DNA of 64,000 nucleotides from CAG-791 sp045546175 (GCA_045546175.1 JAZQCI010000029.1:9846-73845); one strand, 5' to 3'. Shown: positions 33,744 to 43,071, counted from the first letter of the stretch. The notes: generated by a model from the letters alone, not told the origin. Program-made: numbers and translations.

Positions 33744-34417
33744 TAGCTCCACTTCCTTTCCAAATACCGTGAGAACATACTGATTGGCCAGCATGCGGCA
33801 AAATACAGAAGGAACACACACGCATACACCCCGAAGGCCGCGTGCGGCGAAGATTTGCGGTTGGCCTCGATGATCTGCTGCCCTACCTTGAGCACTTCCA
33901 CCACGCCGATCATCATCGCCAGGCTCGTGGTCTTGATCATTCGCGTGACCAGGTTAATGGAGAGCGGGATCAGGCGGCGGAGCGTCTGCGGGATGATGAT
34001 GCGGCGATAGATCTGCCCCTCTTCCATTCCCAGCGCCGCCGCGCTCTCATATTGGTGTCTTGGAATACTGATCAGGGCGCCGCGCACAAGATCCGCCATC
34101 TCCGCGGTGCCCCAGAAGGTAAATACGATGATTGAGGCAATCTCCGCCTCGATATTCCAGCCGAACACTCTGGTCGTCCCGAAGAAGACGATAAAAAGGA
34201 GCACCATCTGCGGCATCACGCGCACGATCTCCAGATAGACGCGGGTGACCGCTTTGATGACCGGATTGTCTCCGGTCATCAGTACGCCTAGGGCCAGCCC
34301 CAGTACTATGCTGATGACCACTGCGATCAGGCTGATCCTCAGTGAGATCCACAGACCGCCCAGAAGGCGCTGCATATTGATGCCCTTGAAGAGCACGTCA
34401 ATCCCCAAAGCCTGCAT
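33743..34417 (-). CDS. Polar amino-acid ABC permease (second subunit)
   Basis: A 224-residue HisM/GlnP-family permease with about five membrane helices and the EAA coupling loop ESAAALGMEEGQIYRRIIIP. It overlaps the first permease by 20 bp and hands over to the ATPase by a TAATG overlap, so subunits are translationally coupled. It forms the transmembrane heterodimer with the preceding gene product. Confidence 0.9.
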   Translation of the reverse strand: MQALGIDVLFKGINMQRLLGGLWISLRISLIAVVISIVLGLALGVLMTGDNPVIKAVTRVYLEIVRVMPQMVLLFIVFFGTTRVFGWNIEAEIASIIVFTFWGTAEMADLVRGALISIPRHQYESAAALGMEEGQIYRRIIIPQTLRRLIPLSINLVTRMIKTTSLAMMIGVVEVLKVGQQIIEANRKSSPHAAFGVYACVFLLYFAACWPISMFSRYLERKWS

Positions 34418-35066
34418 ACCGCAGCCTCCTTTCCAGGAAACTCCCGAGCGCGGAGACCGGAAGCAGAATGATCAGATAGAAGAACACAAGGAGCGCCAGA
34501 CATTCCAGCGTCTTGTAGTAAAGGCCGATCAGGTCTTTGGCCGTGAACATCAGGTCCATCAGGCTGATGGCGGAGAAAACGCTGGTCTCCTTGAGCAAAA
34601 AGATCACATTGGCCACAAAGGCCGGCACGCTGATGGACACCGCCTGCGGCAGTATGATATGCAAGACCGCCTGCTGCCTGGTCATGCCCAGTGACAGCGC
34701 GCTCTCCATCTGGATGGGCTCCACTGCCTCGAGGCCGCTCCGAAAGGTCTCCGCCATGTAGGCGCCGCCCAAAAGGGCGAGTCCCAGTACGCCGCAGGGC
34801 TCCGCCGGGATCTCCAGCCCGATCTTGGGAAGGCCAAAATACAGAAAGAACAGCTGCACCAGCAGCGGCGTATTTCTGAACAGTTCGATGTAGATTCCCA
34901 CTATATTTTGCAAGACCGGAATCCTGTAGTGCCGGATCAGCGCGCACACAAAGCCCAGACCTATGGCGGCCGCAATGCCTGCCCAGCCGATCCGCAGAGT
35001 CAGAAACATCGCGTCCCGGTAAAGCGGCAGATAGGATACGATGACGTCCCATCGCAGTAGTTCCAT
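34398..35066 (-). CDS. Polar amino-acid ABC permease (first subunit)
   Basis: A 222-residue permease of the same family with EAA loop ESALSLGMTRQQAVLHIILPQA and about five helices (GIAAAIGLGFVCALI first). GGAGGG precedes the ATG. A 12-bp perfect intercistronic stem-loop separates it from the binding-protein gene, a layout typical of operons needing more binding protein than permease. Confidence 0.9.
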   Translation of the reverse strand: MELLRWDVIVSYLPLYRDAMFLTLRIGWAGIAAAIGLGFVCALIRHYRIPVLQNIVGIYIELFRNTPLLVQLFFLYFGLPKIGLEIPAEPCGVLGLALLGGAYMAETFRSGLEAVEPIQMESALSLGMTRQQAVLHIILPQAVSISVPAFVANVIFLLKETSVFSAISLMDLMFTAKDLIGLYYKTLECLALLVFFYLIILLPVSALGSFLERRLRYAGFGD

Positions 35067-35088
35067 GATTCCCTCCTTTTTACGCAGA

Positions 35089-35121
35089 GTATCCTCAGGC
35101 GAGGGGAGTGCCTGAGGATAC
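35089..35121 (-). terminator. Intercistronic stem-loop between binding-protein and permease genes
   Basis: GTATCCTCAGGC (35089-35100) pairs perfectly with GCCTGAGGATAC (35110-35121), loop of nine. There is no T run, so it probably stabilises the upstream mRNA or slows polymerase rather than fully terminating. Confidence 0.7.
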
Positions 35122-35193
35122 CGTATCTGTGTGTGAAATTGCCCATATTTCCGTCACAGATTCTACGTCGAAGTAAGATTTCAGGGCTCGGCG

Positions 35194-36150
35194 TCAGTCC
35201 TGTACCGGCGCTGCCGCCTGGCCGCCCTCAACTACCAGGGTCTCCTCAAACTCAGGACCGTAGGTATCTGTCAGTGTCGCTTCATAGTCCGCATGGAAGA
35301 ATTTCTCTTCCCCGAGCTTAACGATCTCGTCGTTGAGCCAGTTCAGAAGGGTCTCATTTCCCTTGGTCACTGCCGGCGCGATGGTATCTGCACTGCCCAG
35401 TGAGTCAATTCCTACCGTATACCCTTCGTTTTCCGCCGCGAAAGCAATGACTTCCGTGTTGTCATTGGCCCACGCCACGCCGGTCCCGTTTTCGAAAGCG
35501 CTCTTGGCCGCCGCGTAGGTGTCAAACTTCTGCAGCTTGATCTCCGGGTTGTTCTTGGTCAGATAGGTCTCCGCCGTCGTTCCGGAGATGACAATGACCT
35601 GATCGTCCGCTGTGATCTGCGACAGATCCGTGATTACCCTGTCATTGTGAGAGACAACGCCCAGCGCCACGTTCATGTAAGGCAGTGCGAAGTCAACTTC
35701 TTCCGCTCTCTCCGGCGTCACCGTGAAATTGGCCAGAATGATATCCACTTTGCCCGTCTGCAGGTACTCAATTCTGCTCGCCGCCTCTGTCGAGACATAT
35801 TCGAGCTCCACGCCCAGGTCCTGTGCGATCCTGTTGCCAAAATATACATCGTAGCCTTGATACTGCCCATTCTCATCTACATAGCCGAAAGGACTCTTGT
35901 CAGAGAACACGCCGATGATGACCTTGCCGCTGGCCTGAATTTCTTCCAGAGTCCTGAATCCGGCATTATTGCTCTCTGCGGCGTCTGCCGCTTCCGTTCC
36001 GGCGGCTTCCGCTTCTGTCTCCTGTGCCTGCGGCTCATCAGCGCCCTGCGACGTTGTGCCCGATCCTGAGCCGCATCCGGCCAGAAGCGATCCAGTCAGG
36101 ATCAGTCCCAGTACTGCGGCGCCCGTCTTCTTAATCCAATTCTTTTTCAT
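35194..36150 (-). CDS. Amino-acid ABC transporter substrate-binding lipoprotein
   Basis: A 318-residue family 3 solute-binding lipoprotein. The signal peptide AAVLGLILTGSLLAGC ends in a lipobox LLAGC whose Cys would be lipidated. An acidic, Gln-rich linker follows, then the periplasmic-binding-protein fold with GVFSDKSPFGYVDENGQYQG, VDIILANFTVTPERAEEVDF and LPYMNVALGVV. ATG 36150 with AGGAGAAAG is chosen over an upstream ATG. It binds a polar amino acid, perhaps cystine-like or basic, at the cell surface. A long structured leader precedes it. Confidence 0.92.
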   Translation of the reverse strand: MKKNWIKKTGAAVLGLILTGSLLAGCGSGSGTTSQGADEPQAQETEAEAAGTEAADAAESNNAGFRTLEEIQASGKVIIGVFSDKSPFGYVDENGQYQGYDVYFGNRIAQDLGVELEYVSTEAASRIEYLQTGKVDIILANFTVTPERAEEVDFALPYMNVALGVVSHNDRVITDLSQITADDQVIVISGTTAETYLTKNNPEIKLQKFDTYAAAKSAFENGTGVAWANDNTEVIAFAAENEGYTVGIDSLGSADTIAPAVTKGNETLLNWLNDEIVKLGEEKFFHADYEATLTDTYGPEFEETLVVEGGQAAAPVQD

Positions 36151-36589
36151 AACTTTCTCCTTCTGTACCAACAACCTCAGAGGTCATGTGTCCCTCAGGT
36201 CTGTTTCTTTCTGTCTTCCGCTCCGCCTCACAATCTTCCGGAGCCTTAGGAAATCGACCAAATCTGAGCAAATGTAAAAGCCCGGAAGCTTTTACAAACT
36301 CCCGGGCAGATGGCGAATCGTCTCTCACTTGTTTCAATGCAGATCCTCGATCCTTTTATCAGGCGTACCGATCAAGGACATGAAAGCATGTCAATACGCC
36401 TGGCCATACTATGTGCCCGGGAGTTAAACATTCGCATACACATCGTGCAGTTGTTTCTCCATCTTACGTCAAACATTGCTTTCTCCTTCTGCTTTTCCCA
36501 CATTCACTGCAGGATTCAGTTTCTCTGTCCCTTGGGGACCGCTCAGTTGATCTGTTAAGGATACTATCACTATTAACCTAGTATGTCAA
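36151..36589 (-). promoter_or_regulatory. Promoter and structured leader of the amino-acid ABC operon (candidate attenuator)
   Basis: A strong promoter (TTGACA at 36584-36589, 17-bp spacer, TAGTAT at 36561-36566) predicts a leader of about 400 nt. In RNA order it has AACTCCCGGGC's partner first: plus-strand segments 36415-36425 and 36297-36307 are perfect 11-bp complements that would close a domain of about 105 nt. Inside are CAGGCGTA/TACGCCTG enclosing GACATG/CATGTC, and GATC/GATC. The 36297-36307 strand can instead pair with 36280-36287 as a terminator-like hairpin followed by TTTT. This mutually exclusive pairing is how riboswitch or protein-controlled attenuators look. I recognise no known riboswitch or T-box consensus in it. 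Confidence 0.6.
36280..36307 (-). terminator. Terminator-like hairpin within the ABC operon leader
   Basis: On the minus strand GCCCGGGAG pairs with CTTCCGGGC (one G-U) around a 10-base loop, followed by TTTTAC. It lies 130 bp before the binding-protein start and competes with the 11-bp long-range helix of the leader. Confidence 0.6.
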
Positions 36590-36673
36590 TAGGTTTTATT
36601 CTTTATTCCCTTTAGTGCACTCAAAAAGCCGCACCCGAAGGTGCGGCCGATAAAATCACAATATCAGTCTGTG

Positions 36674-37243
36674 TTATTTTCTGGCATTCAAAAGTGCCTG
36701 CAGAAGCGCCGTTCCGTTGATGGCGTCATCCTTCTCATCCTTGTCATCCTTCTGCATGTTTGCGGCTGTTCCGAGGATCGCGCTGAAAATGCCGGGGATA
36801 GGGCTTGCCGAAGGTGCGGCCTGCTGTGTCATTGCTGCGCCGGAGCTCGCCTCCGATACGCCGCTCATCAGTGCGGGAGCCATGATCGCCAGAATCTGAT
36901 TGACCTGCTCGGCCGTCAGGCCGGACTGCGCAGAAAGGTTGGTCGTAACTTCATCCTGTTTCTTGCCCAGGATATGGCCGATGATCTTGCCGCCGTCCTT
37001 CTCGTCCGCATTCTTGAGCTGAAGCTGCATCTCCTCCTTATTGTTGTGCTGTGCAAGTGCACCGAGCAGAGAGCTGACTCCTTCTCCCGAAGATGCGTTC
37101 TTGGTCATGTACTTAAGCAGGATCGGAACAGCAAGCATGATAAGCTTTTTAATCTGTTTCTGGGAAAGGCCCGTCTTTTTGGCTACCTGTCCAAGCGAAT
37201 TCTTCGCTGTCAAAGCCGTCAGCAATAAACTAAGCAGATTCAT
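36674..37243 (-). CDS. DUF937-domain protein
   Basis: A 189-residue protein with a DUF937 fold: VAKKTGLSQKQIKKLIMLAVPILLKYM near the N-terminus, then LTAEQVNQILAIMAPALMSGV and a flexible Ala/Ser/Gln and Asp/Lys-rich end. AGGAGG precedes ATG 37243; the longer frame to 37273 has no site. Stand-alone gene with unknown role; some DUF937 proteins are linked to YidB-like contexts. Confidence 0.85.
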   Translation of the reverse strand: MNLLSLLLTALTAKNSLGQVAKKTGLSQKQIKKLIMLAVPILLKYMTKNASSGEGVSSLLGALAQHNNKEEMQLQLKNADEKDGGKIIGHILGKKQDEVTTNLSAQSGLTAEQVNQILAIMAPALMSGVSEASSGAAMTQQAAPSASPIPGIFSAILGTAANMQKDDKDEKDDAINGTALLQALLNARK

Positions 37244-37423
37244 AAATCCTCCCTCCTGTGCCGCCGGGCACATCCTGTCCCGCGGCCTGCTCTTAATTAG
37301 TGTTCCCGCAGATCAGTACGCTCTGCGCTTAACAGTATTTTACCGCAACTGCAGCATTTATTCTTCTGTTTTCTGCCAAAACATTGCAAAACAATACGTT
37401 CTTTTTCTCTTCATGTTTGCCGC

Positions 37424-38455
37424 TTACAGCAGCTCCGCCATATCGTAAATCAGCTTCTCCGTCTTCTTCCACCCGATGCAGGCATCCGTGATGCTCTTGC
37501 CGTAGACGCCTCCGCCCACCGGCTGGTTTCCGTCCTCGATGTAACTCTCCACCATAAAGCCTTTCACCAGCTTCTTCACCTTGGGGTTGTAGCGGCAGGA
37601 GTGCAGCACTTCCTTGAGGATGCGCGCCTGCTCAAAAGGCTTCTTGCCGCTGTTGGCGTGGTTGCAGTCGATCACGACGGCGGGATTCTTCAGCTCCCAC
37701 TTCTTATAGAGATCCGAGAGATAGAGCAGGTCCTCATAGTGATAGTTGGGGTGCGTGACGCCCTGCCTGTTCACATAACCTCTGAGGATCGCGTGCGCGT
37801 ATGGATTTCCGTAGGAATGTCCCTCCCAGCCGCGATAGATGAAATCGTGCTCGTGCTGCGCCGCCATAATACTGTTCATCATGACCGTCAGGTCTCCGCT
37901 GGTGGGATTCTTCATGCCGACAGGGCACTCGATGGCACTGGCGGTCAGTCTGTGCTGCTGGTCCTCCACGCTGCGGGCGCCCACCGCCACATAGCCCAGA
38001 AGGTCGTCCAGGTACTTGTGGTTTTCCGGATAGAGCATCTCGTCCGCGCAGACAAATCCCGTCTCCTTGACCGCGCGCATATGGAGCTCCCTGGTGGCAA
38101 TAATGCCCTTGAAGAGATCGGGCGAAGCGTTGGGATCGGGCTGGTGGACAAGCCCCTTGTAGCCGTCTCCGGTCGTCCTGGGTTTGTTCGTGTAAATGCG
38201 GGGAACGATCAGAATCTTGTCACTGACCTGCTCCCGCAGCGGCACGAGCCTGGAAATGTAGTCGATCACGCTCTCCTCATTATCCGCGGAGCAGGGACCG
38301 ATGATCAGGACGAGCTTTTCGCTGTCGCCGGAGAAGATCGCCTTGAGCTCCGTGATCGTTCTCTCCACTCTCTCAGCCATATCGCCGGTCAGCGGATACA
38401 TCTCCTTGGTCTCCATAGGGATTGGAAGTTTCCGCTTGAAATCCATGTACATCAT
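37424..38455 (-). CDS. aroF: 3-deoxy-7-phosphoheptulonate (DAHP) synthase, class I
   Basis: A 343-residue AroF/G/H-type enzyme that condenses phosphoenolpyruvate and erythrose 4-phosphate, the first step of the shikimate pathway. Diagnostic blocks are IIGPCSADN, IYTNKPRTTGDGYKGL, GARSVEDQQHR, KNPTSGDLTVM, IDCNHANSGKKPF and the C-terminal KSITDACIGW. It is 21 bp after aroB, in a three-gene aromatic operon aroB is preceded in by pheA. Which effector (Phe, Tyr, Trp) it senses cannot be read with certainty; the linkage to pheA suggests phenylalanine. Confidence 0.93.
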   Translation of the reverse strand: MMYMDFKRKLPIPMETKEMYPLTGDMAERVERTITELKAIFSGDSEKLVLIIGPCSADNEESVIDYISRLVPLREQVSDKILIVPRIYTNKPRTTGDGYKGLVHQPDPNASPDLFKGIIATRELHMRAVKETGFVCADEMLYPENHKYLDDLLGYVAVGARSVEDQQHRLTASAIECPVGMKNPTSGDLTVMMNSIMAAQHEHDFIYRGWEGHSYGNPYAHAILRGYVNRQGVTHPNYHYEDLLYLSDLYKKWELKNPAVVIDCNHANSGKKPFEQARILKEVLHSCRYNPKVKKLVKGFMVESYIEDGNQPVGGGVYGKSITDACIGWKKTEKLIYDMAELL

Positions 38456-38476
38456 AGTTTTGTTCTCCTTATTGGG

Positions 38477-39490
38477 TCAAAGTCTGACCACCACTTCAAT
38501 GCCGTATCGAAGCACCGCCGGGTCTACCTTCTGTATTGTATAAGAGCCCACTGTATCCACACTCACGATGGAGACGAAGCCGTCGCCCATCTTCTTGTCA
38601 TGCAGCACGGCCTTGTAGACCTCCTCGGGATCCGCGTGGACCCTCGCCGGAAGGTGCAGCGCGCCGAGTACGGGGACCAGTCTTGAGCGGACCGCCGGCG
38701 AGCACATGGGGATCATTCCCATCGCGACACATTCTCCGTGAAGAAGGCCGGTGACGCTCTCAATCCCGTGGCCGATGGTATGACCGAAATTCAATATTTT
38801 GCGCACGCCGCTCTCGCGCTCATCCTCTTCGACGACCTTTTTCTTGACCATGAGCGATGCGGCGATCACTTTCTCGAGGTCGAGGGGTGCCCCGCCTGCC
38901 GCGTAATCCTCAAACATGGCGAAGAGAACCGGATCCGCGATCAGACCCGCTTTGACCGCCTCCGCGAGGCCGCTGGACTTCTGCCTTTCAGAAAGGGTGT
39001 CCAGCGTGTCGGGGTCGATCAGCACCTTTTTCGGCTGCCAGAAAGCGCCGACAATGTTCTTGACGCCGCCCAGGTTCACCGCCGTCTTGCCGCCGATGGA
39101 GCTGTCCACCTGGGACAGAATGGTGGTCGGAATGTTGTAGAAGTCTATGCCGCGCATGTAGCAGGCCGCCGCAAAGCCGCCCAGATCTCCCACGACGCCG
39201 CCTCCGACGGAGCAGACGCAGTCGCCCCGCGTAAAGCCCAGTTCCATCATCTTCGTGAGAATCGCTTCCAAAACAGCGAAGCTCTTACTGCCTTCCCCTT
39301 GCTGCACTGTATAGATATGGGGCTCTCGGCACCGGTCTGCGACCGTCAGCGCGTACCGCGCCGGCACGCCTTCGTCCGTGAGAATGAGGACTCTCCTGTC
39401 CAGGTTCAGCAGTTCTCCCGCCCTTTTAAGGCACCCTCTCTCCAAAACGATATCGTAACTCGCTTCCCCAAGTTCCATGCGAATGATCAT
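38477..39490 (-). CDS. aroB: 3-dehydroquinate synthase
   Basis: A 337-residue NAD-dependent cyclase that converts DAHP to 3-dehydroquinate. Motifs are VGGGVVGDLGGFAA, DFYNIPTTILSQVDSSIGGK and NFGHTIGHGIE. The start overlaps the pheA stop by 4 bp and dahp synthase follows 21 bp later. Length is normal. Confidence 0.95.
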   Translation of the reverse strand: MIIRMELGEASYDIVLERGCLKRAGELLNLDRRVLILTDEGVPARYALTVADRCREPHIYTVQQGEGSKSFAVLEAILTKMMELGFTRGDCVCSVGGGVVGDLGGFAAACYMRGIDFYNIPTTILSQVDSSIGGKTAVNLGGVKNIVGAFWQPKKVLIDPDTLDTLSERQKSSGLAEAVKAGLIADPVLFAMFEDYAAGGAPLDLEKVIAASLMVKKKVVEEDERESGVRKILNFGHTIGHGIESVTGLLHGECVAMGMIPMCSPAVRSRLVPVLGALHLPARVHADPEEVYKAVLHDKKMGDGFVSIVSVDTVGSYTIQKVDPAVLRYGIEVVVRL

Positions 39491-40605
39491 ATTGACTCCC
39501 CTCCCTGCTGCGAATTTCCCGTCGCGGTGTAGCGGCCGACGACTTTGATCCCGGGGCAGGTACCCCTGAGCGCGCTGATCATGCGGCGCCCGTTTTCGGA
39601 GGAATCATCTCCCTCCACTTCCGCGTAGAAATAGTAGTGCCAGGCCAAGTCCTTCATGGGACGGGACCGCAGCACGCGCATATTGAAATTGTAGGCGCTG
39701 ATGACGTTGATGGCCTTGGCCAGGCCGCCCGCCTCGTCCTTTACGGTGAACAGGAGCAGGAAAGCACCTGCGTCCCTCTTTCCCGTCACCTTGTTCTCGA
39801 CCCTTGAGAAAACCGCGAACCGGGTCGTGTTGTTCTTGCTCTCGTTAATATCGTGATCCAGGATCTCCAGGCCATAGAGCGCGGCAGTCTCCTCACTGGC
39901 GATAGCGGCAACGCTGGGGTCACCGTCTTTTGCCACTTTCTGCGCCGCCAGCGCCGTGTTGGCCGTACTGATCACATCAAATCCGTTCTTTCTGATATAG
40001 CTCCTGCACTGGGAGATGGCCTGGGGATGGCTCAGAACAGTCTTAATATCTGACAGTTTTGTCCCGGGAAGGGCGAGCAGGTTCTGGTTGATGGACAGGT
40101 CATAGACGCCGTTCACATACAGGTTTCCGGAGAACATCAGGTCCAGTACCTGTCCGACTTCTCCCGCCGAGCTGTTCTCGATGGGAAGAACGGCCACGTC
40201 GCACTCCCCTTTTTCCACCGCCTCGTAGGCCGACTCAAAGGAAGGATAGGACTGGAGCGTTCCGTCGGGGAAAATGCGCCCCGCGGCAATGTGGGCAAAC
40301 GCCCCCTCCACGCCGCTGTAGGCGACCTTCAGTCCTTCCATCAGATAGTGCTGCCAGCGCTTGCTGACGTCCATCGTATCCTGCAGGAAATTCACGTAAA
40401 AAGAGCGAAGCTCCGGGTTCTCGATCCGGGCACTTCTCCCTTTAATGACCCTTGCCTCCTGTTCCTTGTCCTCTATGGGGAGTCCGCGCTCCTTTTTGTA
40501 AGCCGCTATTTCTCTGACCGCCTCCATTCGGCGCTCAAACAGCTTTGCCATCTCCTCGTCGACCTGTCTGATCACTTCTCTGCTTTCTTTAAGATCCATA
40601 TCCAT
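39487..40605 (-). CDS. pheA: Bifunctional chorismate mutase/prephenate dehydratase (P-protein)
   Basis: A 372-residue P-protein. Residues 1 to about 85 are an AroQ-type chorismate mutase (DEEMAKLFERRMEAV, YKKERGLPIED). The dehydratase domain follows (AYSGVEGAFAHIAA, VLPIENSSAGEVGQV, LSHPQAISQC, NNTTRFAVFSR) and a C-terminal ACT domain gives phenylalanine feedback (LLFTVKDEAGGLAKAI). It makes phenylpyruvate from chorismate. First gene of the pheA-aroB-DAHP synthase operon. Confidence 0.94.
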   Translation of the reverse strand: MDMDLKESREVIRQVDEEMAKLFERRMEAVREIAAYKKERGLPIEDKEQEARVIKGRSARIENPELRSFYVNFLQDTMDVSKRWQHYLMEGLKVAYSGVEGAFAHIAAGRIFPDGTLQSYPSFESAYEAVEKGECDVAVLPIENSSAGEVGQVLDLMFSGNLYVNGVYDLSINQNLLALPGTKLSDIKTVLSHPQAISQCRSYIRKNGFDVISTANTALAAQKVAKDGDPSVAAIASEETAALYGLEILDHDINESKNNTTRFAVFSRVENKVTGKRDAGAFLLLFTVKDEAGGLAKAINVISAYNFNMRVLRSRPMKDLAWHYYFYAEVEGDDSSENGRRMISALRGTCPGIKVVGRYTATGNSQQGGESI

Positions 40606-40618
40606 CCTCCCTCTAAAA

Positions 40619-41152
40619 TCACTGAATAAAGACGACCGCCGATCTCTTGAACGCGGACGCGATCCGCACGCAGGCGGAATAGATCAGGCCTATGCTGTAT
40701 AGGTAGACGAGCATGGTCTCGTCCTTGGCAAAAAACAGACTTGCCACAAGCATCAGGATACTCACGATTCCCTGCAGCATATTGCTCCTCCAGTGAACGG
40801 ATTTATAGCGCATTGCCTCGAGCGAGCGAAGGATATTGACTGTTCCAGCAAAGGCATGAAAGCCGATCAGATAGAGCGTTACAAAGAATCTGGAATCGTT
40901 GGCGAGAGAGAGCGTAAACAGGCCTATGTCCAGAAAAGCGACGCCGATAAACAGGATGAGCTTGCCGCCCACCATGCACCGGGCCATCGTGAAGTAATAG
41001 ATCAGCTCCGCGACTCCCCTTACGAGCAGGGACACCGCCAGGAGCAGCAGGATGTACACACATCCGTCCTCCGGCTCGACGATCAGGCACCCTGCCGCGA
41101 GCAGCATCCCCACACCGATCACTATATTTTGAATGCGCTGGAACCTGCTCAT
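40619..41152 (-). CDS. HdeD/DUF308-like membrane protein
   Basis: A 177-residue integral membrane protein with about six short helices in pairs, as in the DUF308/HdeD family (IVIGVGMLLAAGCLIVEP, LLLAVSLLVRGVAELIYY). Its start overlaps the DUF6765 gene stop by 4 bp. The family is linked to acid or envelope stress in some bacteria; here the role is unknown. Confidence 0.75.
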   Translation of the reverse strand: MSRFQRIQNIVIGVGMLLAAGCLIVEPEDGCVYILLLLAVSLLVRGVAELIYYFTMARCMVGGKLILFIGVAFLDIGLFTLSLANDSRFFVTLYLIGFHAFAGTVNILRSLEAMRYKSVHWRSNMLQGIVSILMLVASLFFAKDETMLVYLYSIGLIYSACVRIASAFKRSAVVFIQ

Positions 41153-42357
41153 GACCGTGCCTCACCTCTTCTCTTTTTCAGTTCCTGTTCCACGAACAGG
41201 ATAAAGTCCCGGATCCCCAGGAGTTTGCTCTTTCTGTATTCCACCGAGTAACCTGCCAGGAGGTTTCCGGACTTAAAGATCTGGTCTGTGACCATGCCCT
41301 TCTGTGCCAGAGCCGCGCTGAAAAAGTTTCCCAGGAAAGTGCTTACCTTGTCCTCTCCCTTCGCGTCCGCATATTCTCCGCAATAACGTTTCTCGTCAAA
41401 ATCCGGGATCTCCTCGCCGGAAAGCCTCTCCCCGAGCGCTTTCCATTCCGCGCTGGAATCGAGCTGCCGCTTTTCGAGGATCGCCCTGATCTCTTCCTCA
41501 TAGGGAGACACCGTCTTCGTATCATAGCGCTCCGTCTCAAAGGTTTCGTACTCGCCGCGCAGATATTTCATCGCATATACCATCTGGCAGAAAGCTTTAT
41601 AGTAATCCGACGGATTGTCCTTGATGATCTCTTTGTAATCGTTCCATGCCGGCAGATATTTGTAGCGCATGAAGCTGTAGTCCGGAAGATGCCCCGCGCG
41701 CCCGTGCCCCAGGCCCATGACGGAGCTTTCCTGAAGCTGGTAGATCGTGCCCACGTAAAGTCCCTTTTCCGGGTCATCCTTTTCGACCGGATTGTGGCAG
41801 AACGTGACTCTTCTCTCTGTGAAGTTCTTGCTCCCCGTCTCAGGGTCCGTCGGATTCTCTTCGTCCGGAATCAGTTCATAGAACCAGTAGTCTGTGTTGT
41901 TGATGACCTGGGACGGCGTCCCGGCAAAATATTGATGCGCCCACGTGTCCGCCAGAACATGCATGGCAAGACCGACGGCCTGCAGGCTTTTCTCTTTTGC
42001 CAGATTTACCGTCTTTACCAGAAGGTCCCCGTTGGGCCCGCAGATCATCCGGTACTTTTCCTTATAGACGTGGGCTCCTTTTTTTACATCGGCATGCAGG
42101 TCCCGGGGGAGAAAGTGAAAAGAGGCCCAGATTCTCGTAATATCCTGAAGACCCAGGATATCCGTGCGCGCATCCATCATTTCGAGTTTGAGCTGGGTAG
42201 TGGCCGCGCTGTCCGGCCCATTGATCGTGGAGAGAAGCGTTCTCGTGCAGCAGTCCACAAATTGCGCGCTGTAACAGATGGCCAGGCACTCTTCGTGGGA
42301 ATATCCCGCCAGATATGCCGCACAGTATGTCGCATAATAATGAAAGTCAATCTGCAT
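41149..42357 (-). CDS. DUF6765-family protein
   Basis: A 402-residue soluble protein with the family start QIDFHYYATYCAAYLAGYSH and a conserved histidine-rich core AMHVLADTWAHQYFAGTP. The many conserved His/Asp residues (HYYATY, HVLADTWAH, FCHNPVEKDD) suggest a phospholipase C/S1-P1-nuclease-like metal centre, but this is inference. It overlaps its upstream membrane-protein gene by 11 bp and its downstream gene by 4 bp, forming a three-gene unit. Confidence 0.8.
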   Translation of the reverse strand: MQIDFHYYATYCAAYLAGYSHEECLAICYSAQFVDCCTRTLLSTINGPDSAATTQLKLEMMDARTDILGLQDITRIWASFHFLPRDLHADVKKGAHVYKEKYRMICGPNGDLLVKTVNLAKEKSLQAVGLAMHVLADTWAHQYFAGTPSQVINNTDYWFYELIPDEENPTDPETGSKNFTERRVTFCHNPVEKDDPEKGLYVGTIYQLQESSVMGLGHGRAGHLPDYSFMRYKYLPAWNDYKEIIKDNPSDYYKAFCQMVYAMKYLRGEYETFETERYDTKTVSPYEEEIRAILEKRQLDSSAEWKALGERLSGEEIPDFDEKRYCGEYADAKGEDKVSTFLGNFFSAALAQKGMVTDQIFKSGNLLAGYSVEYRKSKLLGIRDFILFVEQELKKRRGEARS

Positions 42358-42892
42358 TGTTTGTACTCTTTCCTGTTAGTTCCTGCGTCAGCTTTCTGAT
42401 CATCCATGCTGCCGCGATCATCCCGATCAGTGTGATCACAGAGGTCAGGTCCATGAGCAGCGTTGAGACCATATCCAGCGCGTCTGACTCGACAGACATA
42501 ACTCCCAGTATCCCCAGAATCCCTATTATTAATTCCACCAGGTCTACCAGAGCGACACCGGCAGAGAGAACGAAGAACCAGGTGGCGGGCAATGCTTCTC
42601 CTCTGGCGATCTGCAGCGCTTTCTTTCCGATCTTCCACCGGATCCCCATATCGATAAGGACCATCAGCAGGGCAGCTCCGATCGCTATTCCCACGTCCAG
42701 CATTACTCTTTCATCGCCGCCTGTACCCGAAAAAAAGATATCCTTAATCGGAGTCCCGACCATAAGGTACAGAACCGCTTTGACCACGCTCCAGACGCCG
42801 AATCCTATGGTGCCCATGCCAACGACGGCGAGTGTATGCTGATGCCTCCTTAATTCAATTTGACGGCTGTTTATTTCCAAGGTCTTTTCCAT
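42347..42892 (-). CDS. Hypothetical membrane protein (181 aa)
   Basis: A 181-residue protein with four predicted membrane segments (TLAVVGMGTIGFGVWSVVKA, VMLDVGIAIGAALLMVLIDM, AGVALVDLVELIIGILGIL, SVITLIGMIAAAWMI). No family recognised. First gene of the unit with DUF6765 and the HdeD-like protein. Confidence 0.7.
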   Translation of the reverse strand: MEKTLEINSRQIELRRHQHTLAVVGMGTIGFGVWSVVKAVLYLMVGTPIKDIFFSGTGGDERVMLDVGIAIGAALLMVLIDMGIRWKIGKKALQIARGEALPATWFFVLSAGVALVDLVELIIGILGILGVMSVESDALDMVSTLLMDLTSVITLIGMIAAAWMIRKLTQELTGKSTNNAD

Positions 42893-42953
42893 GAGATTCT
42901 ATTCCATATTCCTTCAGGGTACATTTGAGAACTGTTATCCGATGATAACCTAT

Positions 42954-43000
42954 AAAAACACCCGAGTGCTGCGCTGCTGACACGCATAAACACTCGAATG
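42954..43000 (-). terminator. Terminator after the 117-aa gene
   Basis: On the minus strand CATTCGAGTG pairs, with two G-U pairs, with CACTCGGGTG and is followed by TTTTT. It closes the short gene at 43072. Confidence 0.65.
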
Positions 43001-43071
43001 TTCTTCTTTCTACACAAATATACTCGAGCTTTGCCCCACGGTCAAGGGAAGCAAACGGCGGCAGCCGCCAT

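Noticed and set aside
36151..36560. T-box or S-box/SAM riboswitch before the ABC operon
   Set aside because: The T-box core AGGGTGGNACCGCG and the SAM-I core motifs are absent; only an unassigned structured leader is supported.
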